Shown here one piece after another: positions 9,297-20,719 of a stretch of DNA of 64,000 nt (position 1 is its first letter; each line of letters begins with the position of its first letter). The position numbers were made by a program, and so were the translations under genes. The DNA is from Acipenser ruthenus. Lineage: Eukaryota > Chordata > Actinopteri > Acipenseriformes > Acipenseridae. The notes under the pieces were generated by a model. It worked only from the letters and a program-made list of their open reading frames with translations, had not been told where the DNA came from and searched no databases. The DNA lies in assembly GCF_902713425.1 (NCBI RefSeq), contig NC_081198.1:20567188-20631187 (forward strand). The letters run 5' to 3'.

Positions 9297-11024
9297 TCAA
9301 CGGCCACCTCCCCCCTTAAAAACCCAGCAGTCCAGAACAAAGTCTCGGGCTGGGAAGGGAGGCTTCAGTGGGCCCTTGGCTGGCAATGCTGTCAGCACCC
9401 CTGCCGGTAATGGCACGGCTGACAGCCTGTTGGTCCCATCCTGCAGCGAAAAAGCTGCGGGGGCAGGTGGTCCCCCGACCTCCCCCTTCTTCGTAGCCGG
9501 CAGCTCCCTCCTGTGGGGCTCCGGCCACAAGAACTCCTGCAGCGAAACTGCTGCTGGGGAAAGTGGTCTCCAGACCTCGTCCCCCTTCTTCGTGGCCGGC
9601 AGCTCCCTCCTGTGGGGCTCCGGCCACAAGAACTCCTGCAGCGAAACTGCTGCTGGGGAAAGTGGTCTCCAGACCTCATCCCCCTTCTTCGTGGCCGGCA
9701 GCTCCCCTTTCTGGGGCTCCGGCCACCGTACTCCCTGCGGAGGTACGGGCAGCAGAGGCAGCTCCAGCTCCTCTGCTCCAGGCGGTGGCGGAGGCAGAGG
9801 CAGCTCCAGCTCCTCTGCTCCTGGCGGTGGTGGTGGCGGAGGCAGAGGCAGCTCCTGCTCCTCTGCTCCTTGCGGTGGTGGTGGCGGAGGCAGAGGCAGC
9901 TCCTGCTCCTCTGCTCCTGGAGGTGGTGGAGGCAGAGGCAGCTCCTGCTCCTCTGCTCCTGGCGGTGGTGGAGGCAGAGGCAGCTCCAGCTCCTCTGCTC
10001 CTGGCGGTGGTGGAGGCAGAGGCAGCTCCTGCTCCTCTGCTCCTTGCGGTGGTGGTGGCGGAGGCAGAGGCAGCTCCTGCTCCTCTGCTCCTGGCGGTGC
10101 TGGCTCCCTCTGCTGTGGCGGCTGGGCATGTGCGCGCCGTGCTGCCTTCAGCAGCATAGCGAGAGGCTGCTGGGGGACACCAGCATCCTGCCCTTCTCCC
10201 CCCCAAAAATTTTCAGGGGGTTGAGCCTGTAACCCCTCCCCTTCCGGCTCTTGGGGCTGAACCAGCAGGCATTTTCCCTCTGCTGGTGGCTTGGGTCCCA
10301 GGGCTGTGGAAGCCCCGACTTGCCTCCCTTTGGGCTGTGGACGCACCGACTCCTCCCTTTTGGGCTGTGGACGCACCGACTCCTCCCTTTTGTGCTGTGG
10401 ACGCACCGACTCCTCCCTTTTGGGCTGTGGACGCACCGACTCCCCCCTCTTGGGCTGTGGACGTTCGGGCTCCCCCCACTCAGGCGTAGGACGTTCGGGC
10501 TCCTCCCACTCAGGCGTAGGACGTTCGGGCTCCTCCCACTCAGGCGTAGGACGTTCGGGCTCCTCCCACTCAGGCGTAGGACGTTCGGGCTCCTCCCACT
10601 CAGGCGTAGGACGTTCGGGCTCCTCCCACTCAGGCGTAGGATGTTCGGGCTCCTTCCGCTTGGGCTGCGGACGCTCAGGCTCCTCCCATTTGGGCTGTGG
10701 ACGCTCAGGCTCCTCCCATTTGGGCTGTGGAGGCAAAACCAGCAGGCATTCACCCTCTGCTGGTGGAGATGGGGACAGCAGGCATTCACCCTCTGCTGGT
10801 GGGCCTGCTACCTGGGCTGCTGTTCCTTTTATCGTTGCCTCCAGGTAGCTGAGGAGAAACTCCACACCTTCCTCCAAGGTGTTTGGGGTGTGTTCCTCCT
10901 GATAGGCCTCCCATCTCTCACTGTCCATCATCCACAGGGCCCGAACGATTATGGGCAGAGACTGGGCCTCCAGCCCAGCATTCTCTAGGAACCAGCCCCG
11001 CAGTTTGATGGCGTCTTCTGCCAT
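9297..11024 (-). CDS. Interior proline-rich repeat ORF of the LTR element (copy 1)
   Basis: This is a 575-codon frame starting MAEDAIKLRGW. The first ~95 residues are non-repetitive and mostly helical in character. They are followed by ten-residue repeats of the PTPEWEEPER type, then PKREESVRPQ repeats, then GAEEQELPLPPPPP repeats, and finally three copies of a longer unit containing LPATKKGDEVWRPL. It occupies the gag position of a small LTR element but I do not recognise a gag, protease or polymerase domain. The high GC and repeat content open long frames on other strands as well. Function unknown. Confidence 0.6.
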   Translation of the reverse strand: MAEDAIKLRGWFLENAGLEAQSLPIIVRALWMMDSERWEAYQEEHTPNTLEEGVEFLLSYLEATIKGTAAQVAGPPAEGECLLSPSPPAEGECLLVLPPQPKWEEPERPQPKWEEPERPQPKRKEPEHPTPEWEEPERPTPEWEEPERPTPEWEEPERPTPEWEEPERPTPEWEEPERPTPEWGEPERPQPKRGESVRPQPKREESVRPQHKREESVRPQPKREESVRPQPKGRQVGASTALGPKPPAEGKCLLVQPQEPEGEGLQAQPPENFWGGEGQDAGVPQQPLAMLLKAARRAHAQPPQQREPAPPGAEEQELPLPPPPPPQGAEEQELPLPPPPPGAEELELPLPPPPPGAEEQELPLPPPPPGAEEQELPLPPPPPPQGAEEQELPLPPPPPPPGAEELELPLPPPPPGAEELELPLLPVPPQGVRWPEPQKGELPATKKGDEVWRPLSPAAVSLQEFLWPEPHRRELPATKKGDEVWRPLSPAAVSLQEFLWPEPHRRELPATKKGEVGGPPAPAAFSLQDGTNRLSAVPLPAGVLTALPAKGPLKPPFPARDFVLDCWVFKGGGGR

Positions 11025-11111
11025 TGACTTTTTTTTTTTTTTTTTTTTTTTTTTTCCAGACCCCTCCTGGTCTGACGCTTGGAGGCGCGGCTATCCCACG
11101 ATGACACCACG

Positions 11112-11725
11112 TGTCACAAAGACGGCCAGAGTGGGTGGCGTCAGACCAGACAGGAATTCAAACAACAGAGACGGTGGTTGTGATGAGCTGAGTGCAATGG
11201 CTGCACTCAGCGTTTATTAACAAATAAAAGGGTTCAACAGTACAAAACAGGACACGGCACTTGACGCCAAAATAAACACACAGACAAAACGACTGACACT
11301 TAACAAACGGTGCACGGAGACAAACAAACACGGTGAGAACAAACACTATTATATTTACTATCTTCACTTTACGTTTACTCCTCTCTCTCTCACCCGTTCT
11401 CCTCTTCCGAACACCCAACCCTTAGTGCAAGAAACGTGCATCTATATATACTGTTGTGCTGGGATTCAATTACTAATTAATTACTCACTTGAATCCCAGC
11501 ACGTGAATTCATTACGTGAAACCCCGTGTTCACATATTATATTTTAAATGCACGTGCATGATGTGCAATCCCGTGCCTAAATACAAATATACACTATTTA
11601 AATACACGTGAAACACAGACCCGTTTATATCCCGTGTACCAATGACTATACACCAACATTTACACACGCAACATACACACATACACATAACACAAATGCA
11701 CACAGGGGCGGGGCGCTTTGCCACA
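11112..11725 (-). repeat. 5' LTR of the nested element (copy 1)
   Basis: 614 bp, matching the 3' LTR base for base as far as I can read. The tRNA-Leu-like primer-binding site lies just inside it, near 11093-11109. Confidence 0.85.
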
Positions 11726-11878
11726 CCCACATTCTTGCAAGAACACAACATCAGTATTGACTGTTCCAAGAAAATGCAAAACTGTTTTGCATCTTCCTTC
11801 ACTCTTCACACTTCTCACGTTTAAGGATGTTATCAGCAACATCAAAGAGAGAAAAAATTGTACTGCCATATCAAAAAA

Positions 11879-13582
11879 TTAACTGTTTTTACTCATACTC
11901 ATCGTCTCAACGAGATTTTGTACATTCTCATACACACTTTCACTCCCAAAATCTCTCGCTCCCCCATCAAAAATAGGGGATCCTATCTCACTGCTTGGAG
12001 ACGAACCAGGGAACAAGGAGGAGACATTACTCCTCTCTCCTCCTTCCCGCTCCTCATCCTGCTCAGACTCACCACTCTCATCCCTATTTTTTGTCTTCTT
12101 TGTTTTTTTGCTTTGTGCCAACTCCCACTTCTCTTTTTTCCTTTTGTCAGTTCCCTTTTCCACATCCATAATCTCAATCACACTAGCACTTCTCTGTATA
12201 CTCCTGGTAAAACCAGCACCGGCTTCCCCCTTTCCAGTACTCCTCCCTCTCTCACCAGACACACTCCTATTCCCCCTCTCCCTCTCAACCACTGTAGCAC
12301 TCCTCCCTCTTCGTACAGGTTCATTATTATTCCAATTCTCCGACTCCTTTGCAGCCTTGTCCCCTTTTGACCCCTTCCCACCACTCACACCAGGCTTATT
12401 ATTATTCATTTCCCCAAACTCCTTCACCCCACTCATCCCGCCATTCTCTTCTCCAATCTCATTCTCACCCATCTCTCCATCAATCACAGGGTCCCCCTTT
12501 TCCCCACCCCCCTCTACTCCACTCATGGGGGTCTCAGACACAACCTACTGACTCTCAGACACGCCTCCTCCCTCTCCTCCAATCACATCCGAACAACTCA
12601 GCACACCGGCACTACCATCCCCCTTCACCACACCACCCTCAAAGGCTTCTTCCTCTGACTCAACACTCTCCGTAGAAAATGGCGAAACAGCCAAATCACT
12701 AGATAAATCCACATTCAGGTTTACGACAATTTGGTCATTCTTCTTCACCTCTGCATCAACATCCACATTTGCAATGTTCTCAGTTCCCACTCTAGTCATA
12801 TTCTGAACCTTTCCTGCTCTTATCTTGTTTGCAAAGGATTGTGGGCAGTCTCTAAACAAATGACCCTCTTCTCCACACAGGTTACATTTCCTTTCGCTCA
12901 CACAATCCATTGAAGAATGGCCCACCTCCTTACACACGCCACAAATTTCCTTTTTACAGGCCACTGCCAGGTGCCCCATCTCCCCACACTTCCTGCACAA
13001 CTTTGGTTGGCCCTGATAAAACACAAAACCTCTATTTGGTCCCAAAATTATATCCGAGGGAATGTGCTTAAACCCACCATACCCTGTAGCATTATGATAA
13101 AGTTTAACTAAAATCCTCCATGAACCATTCCAAATTCCATCTGAGTCTACCACTTTCACAGCAGCCCTTTTAATCAAGCAATACCTCGCTAACCAGGTAT
13201 TCACATCCTGTTCGGACACGGTTTCATTAAACATTTTAACAACCACTGTTTTCACAGAGTTATCTGTTAAAGCTTCAACCTCGAATTTCTCTAACACCTC
13301 ATTAGGCCCCAACTCATCTCTTACTCGCCAAAATTTCCTAAAACTTGTATCATTCACAAAACTAACATCCCAAGAAGAGCCATTAGTCAACGGAATGAGA
13401 CAATAAATCTCACCTGCACTAAACCCCAGTATCCTCTGTAACACATTTCTACTGAACTCAAACCTTGTCAGTTCAGTCTTCCCATTTCCCTCTCTGAAAC
13501 ACTGCTTTAAACTAAAGCGCACACAGCAGTGTCGCCTCACTCCAAACTTAGAAAAATACATTCTAAACAAAAAAAACAACAA
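11879..13582 (-). pseudogene. K1 copy 1 ORF1: CCHC nucleic-acid-binding protein, one premature stop
   Basis: A 345-codon frame (12545-13582) continues in the same frame for 220 more codons (11879-12541) after a single in-frame TAG. The intact length would be about 567 residues, like K3 ORF1. It has a conserved N-terminal domain (VRFSLKQ, FEFSRNVLQRILGF, WDVSF, GPNRGFVFYQGQPK), then three knuckles at residues 196-209, 214-227 and 233-246. The C-terminal half is acidic and Gly/Ser/Glu-rich with a basic KKTKKTKN patch. Start could be Met1 or Met8 (13561). The stop is shared by copy 2, so it predates the duplication. Confidence 0.88.
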
Positions 13583-13777
13583 AAAGAAAAAAGAAAGAAC
13601 CAGCCCCGAAGGGCCCTACCCCAGTAGAAAAAACTGCCTCCTGCTCTGCTCCTTCTAGACCCTTTCCTCCAAGAAAAGAAAACAGCTCCGGGGCACCTGT
13701 ACAACAAAAAGGAGAAAAAAACTTAGCAAAAACAATCTACAATTGCACGTATCCAAAACCCACTACCGATCGCAACC

Positions 13778-13808
13778 CTTGATCTGAGCCAAGAGGCCGA
13801 GAAGCGAT
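13778..13808 (-). pseudogene. RNU2: U2-5: 5' head of U2 (positions 1-31)
   Basis: 31 nt with start at 13808; carries T16C and A23C. The rest of the gene is at 4778-4926. Confidence 0.85.
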
Positions 13809-14384
13809 GGCGACTTGGCCCTTGCCCGGGGCCCCCCAGCACCCAAAGGTGGGTGCAAAATTTCAAGCACAAGCAGACCCCAAAAAAATGGGCTGCTGCT
13901 TCCAGAGGGGAAATGTGCAATTTAAGCAGGAGAAAACAAAGCAAAAACACACACATAACACCAAAAACAAAACATAAACTGGCGGAGTGCGTCTTACAAA
14001 TAGTCATGCCAAGCTGCTATGCTGTGCAAGGTGCCTTGGGTAACTACAACTGTGCCTCGCTGGCTGGCTGGCTTGCTAAGAAGGTCCTGGCATAGGGACA
14101 TGTTCCACCACACTTGTCTGGTTAGCTGCATGCTCCCAGGAAACAAACTGCTGCTGTCTACATCATCACCACATGTGAATAAAAGAAAGAAAGACAGCAA
14201 GAAAGAAAGAGAGAAAGAAAGAGAGAAAGAAAGAAAGAGAGAAAGAAAGAAAGAGAGAAAGAAAAAAAAAGAAGTAAAACGGCGGGAAAACTTGCATCAA
14301 CACTGGCACTCTCCCTCCAGCAGGGGTAGACAAAATGCTCACAGGAGAGATCCAGATCTGACTTTGACCAACGTTAGAGAAAGG
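13809..14384 (-). promoter_or_regulatory. U2 spacer 5, with shortened core promoter
   Basis: Between the RNA start and the PSE, 20 bp of the usual sequence are replaced by 3, so the PSE (13844-13858) begins at -36 instead of -53. SNAPc-dependent promoters are spacing-sensitive, so this promoter is probably weak or dead. The rest is ordinary: purine tract at about 14180-14275, 3' box 14357-14372. The GGCT repeat is interrupted (GGCTTGCT). Confidence 0.75.
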
Positions 14385-14533
14385 TGTGCACCTTTCCCGG
14401 AGGTACTGCAATACCGGGCCGGTGCGTGGAGTGGACGGAGCAAGCCCCTGTTCCATCTCCCGATTCCAAAAATCAATTTAATATATGGTCCCCTGATAGG
14501 GGACGTATCAGATATTAAACTGATAAGAACAGA
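14385..14533 (-). pseudogene. RNU2: U2-6: 3' part of U2 (positions 39-187)
   Basis: Same C179A and T150C changes as U2-5. The 5' piece is at 23386-23416. Confidence 0.9.
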
Positions 14534-17500
14534 TTTTTTTTTTTTTTTATATATATAAATATTTATTAAGTCACTGCAATATGAATATATCACATTTATG
14601 GTTATAAAAACCATTTACAAAAACATCACAAAACCCAACCATTCCATATGGTTAAATACAACATCACTTCCTTTCAAACATCTTTTCATTTTACATTCAT
14701 TATAGTCCAAACAAACCAAACCATCTAGCATACGGTCAGACCACTCCGGTAGAAATGATCTTCACACAAAAAGTAACTTTCCATGCAGTACCTTCCACTA
14801 TACAGATCAAATCACACAAAAGGTATTAAAACCAGTACACTTGACCAAAAAAAAAAAGTTACAACAGTAGCGATTCCGTATTGATCAGAGCATAAACTTT
14901 TGCCCATTCTAAATAAAAGCCTCATCCAAAACCCTTAAAAATGCTCAGGACCACTAACCAATGCCAATAGCCCATTGCCCACCGATCCACTTTTCCAACT
15001 TCCACATGCGTTCTGCTTCTTGCTTCCCAGACTTCCGATAATCTTTGATCACATAATCCTTTAGAATGCTCAGTGCCAGCCTCACACAGTCCGAACTTGA
15101 GAGCTGGGCATTCCTAAAAACCAGTACATTCCTTGCTCTCCATATCGCATCCTTAAAAGAGTTCAGTATTGCCCACAACACATACCACTTGCCCTTATTC
15201 ATCTTTACATCATGTTTCCCATACAATATTAAGGACTCATTTACTGTTTCTCCTTCACAATATTCCTTCACAAAAAAGTCAGCCTCAGTCCAAACATGTT
15301 GTGCAAAGCTGCAATTAACTAACAGATGCTCAGCTGATTCTTCCGCCCCACAACCCTGACGAGGGCATCTAGGGGACTTCGCCATTTGTCGTCCATACAT
15401 CATTTGCCTGACTGGCAAGGCCTCATGGACTATCAGCCAGGCCAGATCCCTATGTATATTTAAAAGCTTTGGATGGGCAACCTCTATCCAAATCATTTCC
15501 ACCTGATCTGCGGTGTACCACCTGACAGGACAAATAGTATCCTTGCTCTGAACAAGTCTGATCACCTTCCTATAGTCCTCCCAGTACTCTTTCCCTATAT
15601 TCTTTAATTCGTTCTTAACAATAAATGTTTTATCAATGAGAAGTTAAAAGGCATTTCCCAAACTGTTGGCACCGTTAAAGGAACATTATACATTTTAAAG
15701 GATCTTAACATTGCTCCCATATAGAATCTCAAAAACAAAGCTGCTGTACATTTTCCAAACAAATACATGTGTACATGTAAAACGACATACTTCGCAATTA
15801 AAACCAAGTTTAGATCCGGGAACTGTTTCCCTCCTAATAAGGCATTTTTAACCACAACATTCCTTCTTAGTTTTTTCACTTTTTGACCCCCAAAAGAAAC
15901 AAAACACAGTCCTATTCAATATCTTCAAAACATGTGTTGTTGGAGGGAACACCACCGCGATGTAAAACAACATGGGCAAAATTATGGATTTTAAGATTAG
16001 AACCTTTCCTTCCGTTGTCAGGTTTCTAAGAGACCATAAGCCTAGCTTCTGTGACACTTTCGCCCCTACATCCACCCAGTTCCGCTGACCAGATCCTGTG
16101 CTGTCAAACTTTAAACCTAACACCTTGATAGAATCCGTTTTAACACATACATCACAATCCGGAGCCTCTGGCCAATTACCATAAAACATACATTCAGATT
16201 TCTCTTTATTCAGCTTAGCTCCTGATGCTAGACCATATCGTTCTGTGTGTAAAAGAGTCCTTCCAATTGACCTTTTATCTCTGCATAAGACAGTTGCATC
16301 ATCCATGTATGCTAGAACTTTTACCATTCTCCCACCACCACCTGGTACAGGCATTCCTTTGACAAAGTTATCTTTTCTTAAAACATTGACCAAAGGTTCC
16401 AAACAACAAATAAACAGAATCGGTGATAAAGGACAGCCTTGCCGAACACCACATTTAATTGGGATAACTTTTGAGAGGACCCCATTAACTAAGACTCTAC
16501 TCTGTATGTTTTTATACAGCAGATCCACCCATTTCACTACACTCGCCGGAAACCCCATTTTGCCTAACACCCTTAACATAAACTTGTGCGAGACTCTGTC
16601 ATAGGCTTTCTCCAGGTCCAAATTTAACACACACAAAGGATAATTTCGATCACAGGCATAAAACACAGAATCTCTTAACAAAATGAGGCTGTCTGTTATC
16701 CTCCGCCCTTGCACAGCACAGGTCTGGTCCGGGTGGATTACACTATCAATCACCGCTTTTATTCTTGAAGTTAAAATCTTTGCCAAACATTTCTAATCAA
16801 CATTTAGCAGACTTATTGGTCTCCAATTTTTCAGCTCCTCTCTGTTGTTCTTTTTGAAAATCAGGGTAATGATCCCTTCTCTAAAAGAGGGCGGCATTTC
16901 CCCCACAGCCATAATTTCATTATAAACCATTAAAATGTCAGGACCTACAACTTCCCAAAATTTGGAGTAAAACTCCCTTGGCAAGCCATCTCTCCCAGGC
17001 GCTTTCCCCAGTTTAAAAGACTTCATTGCCTCTGTCACTTCCTTCAGGTCTAAAGATTTTTTCAAACTTTCCCCTCCTCACAGTCCAACTCCTCCAAAAA
17101 TTCCTCCATCACATTCTCTTCAATATTTTTTTCCTTATATAAAGTACTATAAAAGTCCTCCACCACCTCTATCATTCCTTTGGTATCTTTTTTAATATTG
17201 CCATCTTCATCTTTTAGGCCAGTCATTGCCTTTTTCTTATCCACAATCTTTTTATAAAAAAACCTTGTACATTTCTCATTTTCTTCAATATATTGCACTT
17301 TACTTCTAAACATCACAGCTTTGCACCGTTTCTCAAACAACTCTTTCAATTTGCTTTTTATTTCCTTTATATCATCATTAACTGGAAACCCCTGCTTTTG
17401 CAATTTGAACAGATGTTCCAGTCTACATTGCAACCCATTTATTCTCTTCCTTCCTTTAGCTGCCCTAATTTTACCTTCTGCCATAAAAAACTTTTTGATT

Positions 17501-18257
17501 CTCTCTTTCACGCACTCCCACCATTCACTTACTGACCCATACATATCCTTCACAGTCTGCCACTCTTCATACCTCTGTTTAAACTTTCTCCCCAACCTTT
17601 CATCCTCTAAAAGCTCCACATTCAGCTTCCATACTCCTTTCCCCACTTCACACACCCCCTCCACCTCCATCCTAGCCGTCACCATACAATGGTCAGTAAA
17701 GAACACAGGCACTACATCACACTTATCCCACCGCACACTGCTTGAAGAAAAAATAAAGTCTATTCTAGAAGCTTTTGTTCCATCCTCACTCACCCATGTG
17801 TACACATCCTCACTGGGCTTCACAACTTTCAAGACATCTAAGAGTCTAAAATCCATTACAAGTTCATTTAAAACTATTGACGTTTTATCCAGTTTAACTC
17901 CCTCAGGCTTCGTTCTTCTATCCGATGCCTTCAGCACTGTATTAAAATCACCGGCCAAAATACACACACATGTCGTATCTAAGAGCTTCCTTATTTCCTT
18001 AAAAAGTTCAAATCTTTCTTCCTTATCTGGGGATGCATACACATTAATAAAACGCAAAGCTTTCCCCAGGTAATTCACATCTACAACCAGCATTCTCCCA
18101 CATTCTATCACTTCCTTACTCTCCATCACAAAATTCCTGTTTTTAAAAAGAATCCCCACTCCAGCTGCTCTACAGCCATTCCCCCCTGACCAGACAGACT
18201 CGCCATGTACCCACATTCTCTCCCTATCCACATGGTTATCTCGGAAGGGTAACCCAC

Positions 18258-18871
18258 TGTCACAAAGACGGCCAGAGTGGGTGGCGTCAGACCAGACAGG
18301 AATTCAAACAACAGAGACGGTGGTTGTGATGAGCTGAGTGCAATGGCTGCACTCAGCGTTTATTAACAAATAAAAGGGTTCAACAGTACAAAACAGGACA
18401 CGGCACTTGACGCCAAAATAAACACACAGACAAAACGACTGACACTTAACAAACGGTGCACGGAGACAAACAAACACGGTGAGAACAAACACTATTATAT
18501 TTACTATCTTCACTTTACGTTTACTCCTCTCTCTCTCACCCGTTCTCCTCTTCCGAACACCCAACCCTTAGTGCAAGAAACGTGCATCTATATATACTGT
18601 TGTGCTGGGATTCAATTACTAATTAATTACTCACTTGAATCCCAGCACGTGAATTCATTACGTGAAACCCCGTGTTCACATATTATATTTTAAATGCACG
18701 TGCATGATGTGCAATCCCGTGCCTAAATACAAATATACACTATTTAAATACACGTGAAACACAGACCCGTTTATATCCCGTGTACCAATGACTATACACC
18801 AACATTTACACACGCAACATACACACATACACATAACACAAATGCACACAGGGGCGGGGCGCTTTGCCACA
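18258..18871 (-). repeat. 3' LTR of the nested element (copy 2)
   Basis: 614 bp; looks identical to the three other LTRs in the window. Confidence 0.85.
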
Positions 18872-18903
18872 TATACCCCCCCTTGTGCGCAGCACACATG
18901 GCC

Positions 18904-20631
18904 TCAACGGCCACCTCCCCCCTTAAAAACCCAGCAGTCCAGAACAAAGTCTCGGGCTGGGAAGGGAGGCTTCAGTGGGCCCTTGGCTGGCAATGCTGTC
19001 AGCACCCCTGCCGGTAATGGCACGGCTGACAGCCTGTTGGTCCCATCCTGCAGCGAAAAAGCTGCGGGGGCAGGTGGTCCCCCGACCTCCCCCTTCTTCG
19101 TAGCCGGCAGCTCCCTCCTGTGGGGCTCCGGCCACAAGAACTCCTGCAGCGAAACTGCTGCTGGGGAAAGTGGTCTCCAGACCTCGTCCCCCTTCTTCGT
19201 GGCCGGCAGCTCCCTCCTGTGGGGCTCCGGCCACAAGAACTCCTGCAGCGAAACTGCTGCTGGGGAAAGTGGTCTCCAGACCTCATCCCCCTTCTTCGTG
19301 GCCGGCAGCTCCCCTTTCTGGGGCTCCGGCCACCGTACTCCCTGCGGAGGTACGGGCAGCAGAGGCAGCTCCAGCTCCTCTGCTCCAGGCGGTGGCGGAG
19401 GCAGAGGCAGCTCCAGCTCCTCTGCTCCTGGCGGTGGTGGTGGCGGAGGCAGAGGCAGCTCCTGCTCCTCTGCTCCTTGCGGTGGTGGTGGCGGAGGCAG
19501 AGGCAGCTCCTGCTCCTCTGCTCCTGGAGGTGGTGGAGGCAGAGGCAGCTCCTGCTCCTCTGCTCCTGGCGGTGGTGGAGGCAGAGGCAGCTCCAGCTCC
19601 TCTGCTCCTGGCGGTGGTGGAGGCAGAGGCAGCTCCTGCTCCTCTGCTCCTTGCGGTGGTGGTGGCGGAGGCAGAGGCAGCTCCTGCTCCTCTGCTCCTG
19701 GCGGTGCTGGCTCCCTCTGCTGTGGCGGCTGGGCATGTGCGCGCCGTGCTGCCTTCAGCAGCATAGCGAGAGGCTGCTGGGGGACACCAGCATCCTGCCC
19801 TTCTCCCCCCCAAAAATTTTCAGGGGGTTGAGCCTGTAACCCCTCCCCTTCCGGCTCTTGGGGCTGAACCAGCAGGCATTTTCCCTCTGCTGGTGGCTTG
19901 GGTCCCAGGGCTGTGGAAGCCCCGACTTGCCTCCCTTTGGGCTGTGGACGCACCGACTCCTCCCTTTTGGGCTGTGGACGCACCGACTCCTCCCTTTTGT
20001 GCTGTGGACGCACCGACTCCTCCCTTTTGGGCTGTGGACGCACCGACTCCCCCCTCTTGGGCTGTGGACGTTCGGGCTCCCCCCACTCAGGCGTAGGACG
20101 TTCGGGCTCCTCCCACTCAGGCGTAGGACGTTCGGGCTCCTCCCACTCAGGCGTAGGACGTTCGGGCTCCTCCCACTCAGGCGTAGGACGTTCGGGCTCC
20201 TCCCACTCAGGCGTAGGACGTTCGGGCTCCTCCCACTCAGGCGTAGGATGTTCGGGCTCCTTCCGCTTGGGCTGCGGACGCTCAGGCTCCTCCCATTTGG
20301 GCTGTGGACGCTCAGGCTCCTCCCATTTGGGCTGTGGAGGCAAAACCAGCAGGCATTCACCCTCTGCTGGTGGAGATGGGGACAGCAGGCATTCACCCTC
20401 TGCTGGTGGGCCTGCTACCTGGGCTGCTGTTCCTTTTATCGTTGCCTCCAGGTAGCTGAGGAGAAACTCCACACCTTCCTCCAAGGTGTTTGGGGTGTGT
20501 TCCTCCTGATAGGCCTCCCATCTCTCACTGTCCATCATCCACAGGGCCCGAACGATTATGGGCAGAGACTGGGCCTCCAGCCCAGCATTCTCTAGGAACC
20601 AGCCCCGCAGTTTGATGGCGTCTTCTGCCAT
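18904..20631 (-). CDS. Interior proline-rich repeat ORF of the LTR element (copy 2)
   Basis: Same protein as 9297-11024, with start chosen at the matching MAED methionine. The repeat numbers appear unchanged between the copies, although such arrays expand and contract easily, which again points to a very recent duplication. Confidence 0.6.
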   Translation of the reverse strand: MAEDAIKLRGWFLENAGLEAQSLPIIVRALWMMDSERWEAYQEEHTPNTLEEGVEFLLSYLEATIKGTAAQVAGPPAEGECLLSPSPPAEGECLLVLPPQPKWEEPERPQPKWEEPERPQPKRKEPEHPTPEWEEPERPTPEWEEPERPTPEWEEPERPTPEWEEPERPTPEWEEPERPTPEWGEPERPQPKRGESVRPQPKREESVRPQHKREESVRPQPKREESVRPQPKGRQVGASTALGPKPPAEGKCLLVQPQEPEGEGLQAQPPENFWGGEGQDAGVPQQPLAMLLKAARRAHAQPPQQREPAPPGAEEQELPLPPPPPPQGAEEQELPLPPPPPGAEELELPLPPPPPGAEEQELPLPPPPPGAEEQELPLPPPPPPQGAEEQELPLPPPPPPPGAEELELPLPPPPPGAEELELPLLPVPPQGVRWPEPQKGELPATKKGDEVWRPLSPAAVSLQEFLWPEPHRRELPATKKGDEVWRPLSPAAVSLQEFLWPEPHRRELPATKKGEVGGPPAPAAFSLQDGTNRLSAVPLPAGVLTALPAKGPLKPPFPARDFVLDCWVFKGGGGR

Positions 20632-20632
20632 T

Positions 20633-20663
<31 letters not shown>

Positions 20664-20719
20664 CCAGACCCCTCCTGGTCTGACGCTTGGAGGCGCGGCT
20701 ATCCCACGATGACACCACG

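Larger units (their letters stand above)
8651..11725 (-). mobile_element. LTR retroelement fossil nested in K1 copy 1
   Basis: Two 614-bp direct repeats (8651-9264 and 11112-11725), read as TG...CA, enclose an 1847-bp interior. The target-site duplication is CCCAC (8646-8650 and 11726-11730). Next to the 5' LTR is a primer-binding site TGGTGTCATCGTGGGAT, closest to a tRNA-Leu 3' end, and next to the 3' LTR a purine tract (AAGGGGGGG) at about 9268-9276. The interior holds one proline-rich ORF and no recognisable protease, reverse transcriptase or integrase, so it is a non-autonomous element. The LTRs look identical by eye, so the insertion is young. Family within the LTR elements not determined. 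Confidence 0.88.
5347..11869 (-). pseudogene. K1 copy 1 ORF2: endonuclease-reverse transcriptase, disrupted
   Basis: The frame starts at the ATG at 11869, nine bases after the ORF1 stop, and gives SLNVRSV...LQECG, the first APE motif. The LTR element then splits the APE domain. The rest resumes near 8650 with GVGILFKN, NVYASPD, GDFN and a TDH motif. Reverse transcriptase motifs follow: GKAPGRDGLP, LDLEKAYDRVS, GVRQGCPLSP, and YMDD at 6691-6702. The C-terminal finger is CPRQGCGAEESAEHLLVNC (about 5700-5760). Besides the insertion, a frameshift near 7455, an in-frame TAG near 7188 and two further breaks near 6250 and 5970 interrupt it. APE-type LINE ORF2 proteins nick the target and reverse transcribe the element RNA there. 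Confidence 0.9.
4927..13777 (-). mobile_element. K1 copy 1: Keno-like LINE in U2 site I, with nested LTR element
   Basis: The LINE is about 5.8 kb without its 3.1-kb nested LTR insertion (8651-11730). On the minus strand the order is U2 head, 5' UTR (13777-13583, about 195 bp), ORF1, ORF2, 3' UTR (5346-4927, no recognised features) and a poly(A) tail joined to U2 position 39. The 5' side ends at U2 position 31, so the target shows a small loss rather than a duplication. Both ORFs are disrupted, so the copy is inactive. Confidence 0.9.

Noticed and set aside
9181-10224. Several long plus-strand frames with Gly/Ser, Arg/Gln or Ala/Pro repeats
   Set aside because: They are other-frame readings of the repeat-rich interior of the LTR element and have no independent support.
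10470-10640. Regular 30-bp direct repeats suggesting a CRISPR array
   Set aside because: They are contiguous coding repeats without spacers, in a eukaryotic retroelement ORF.
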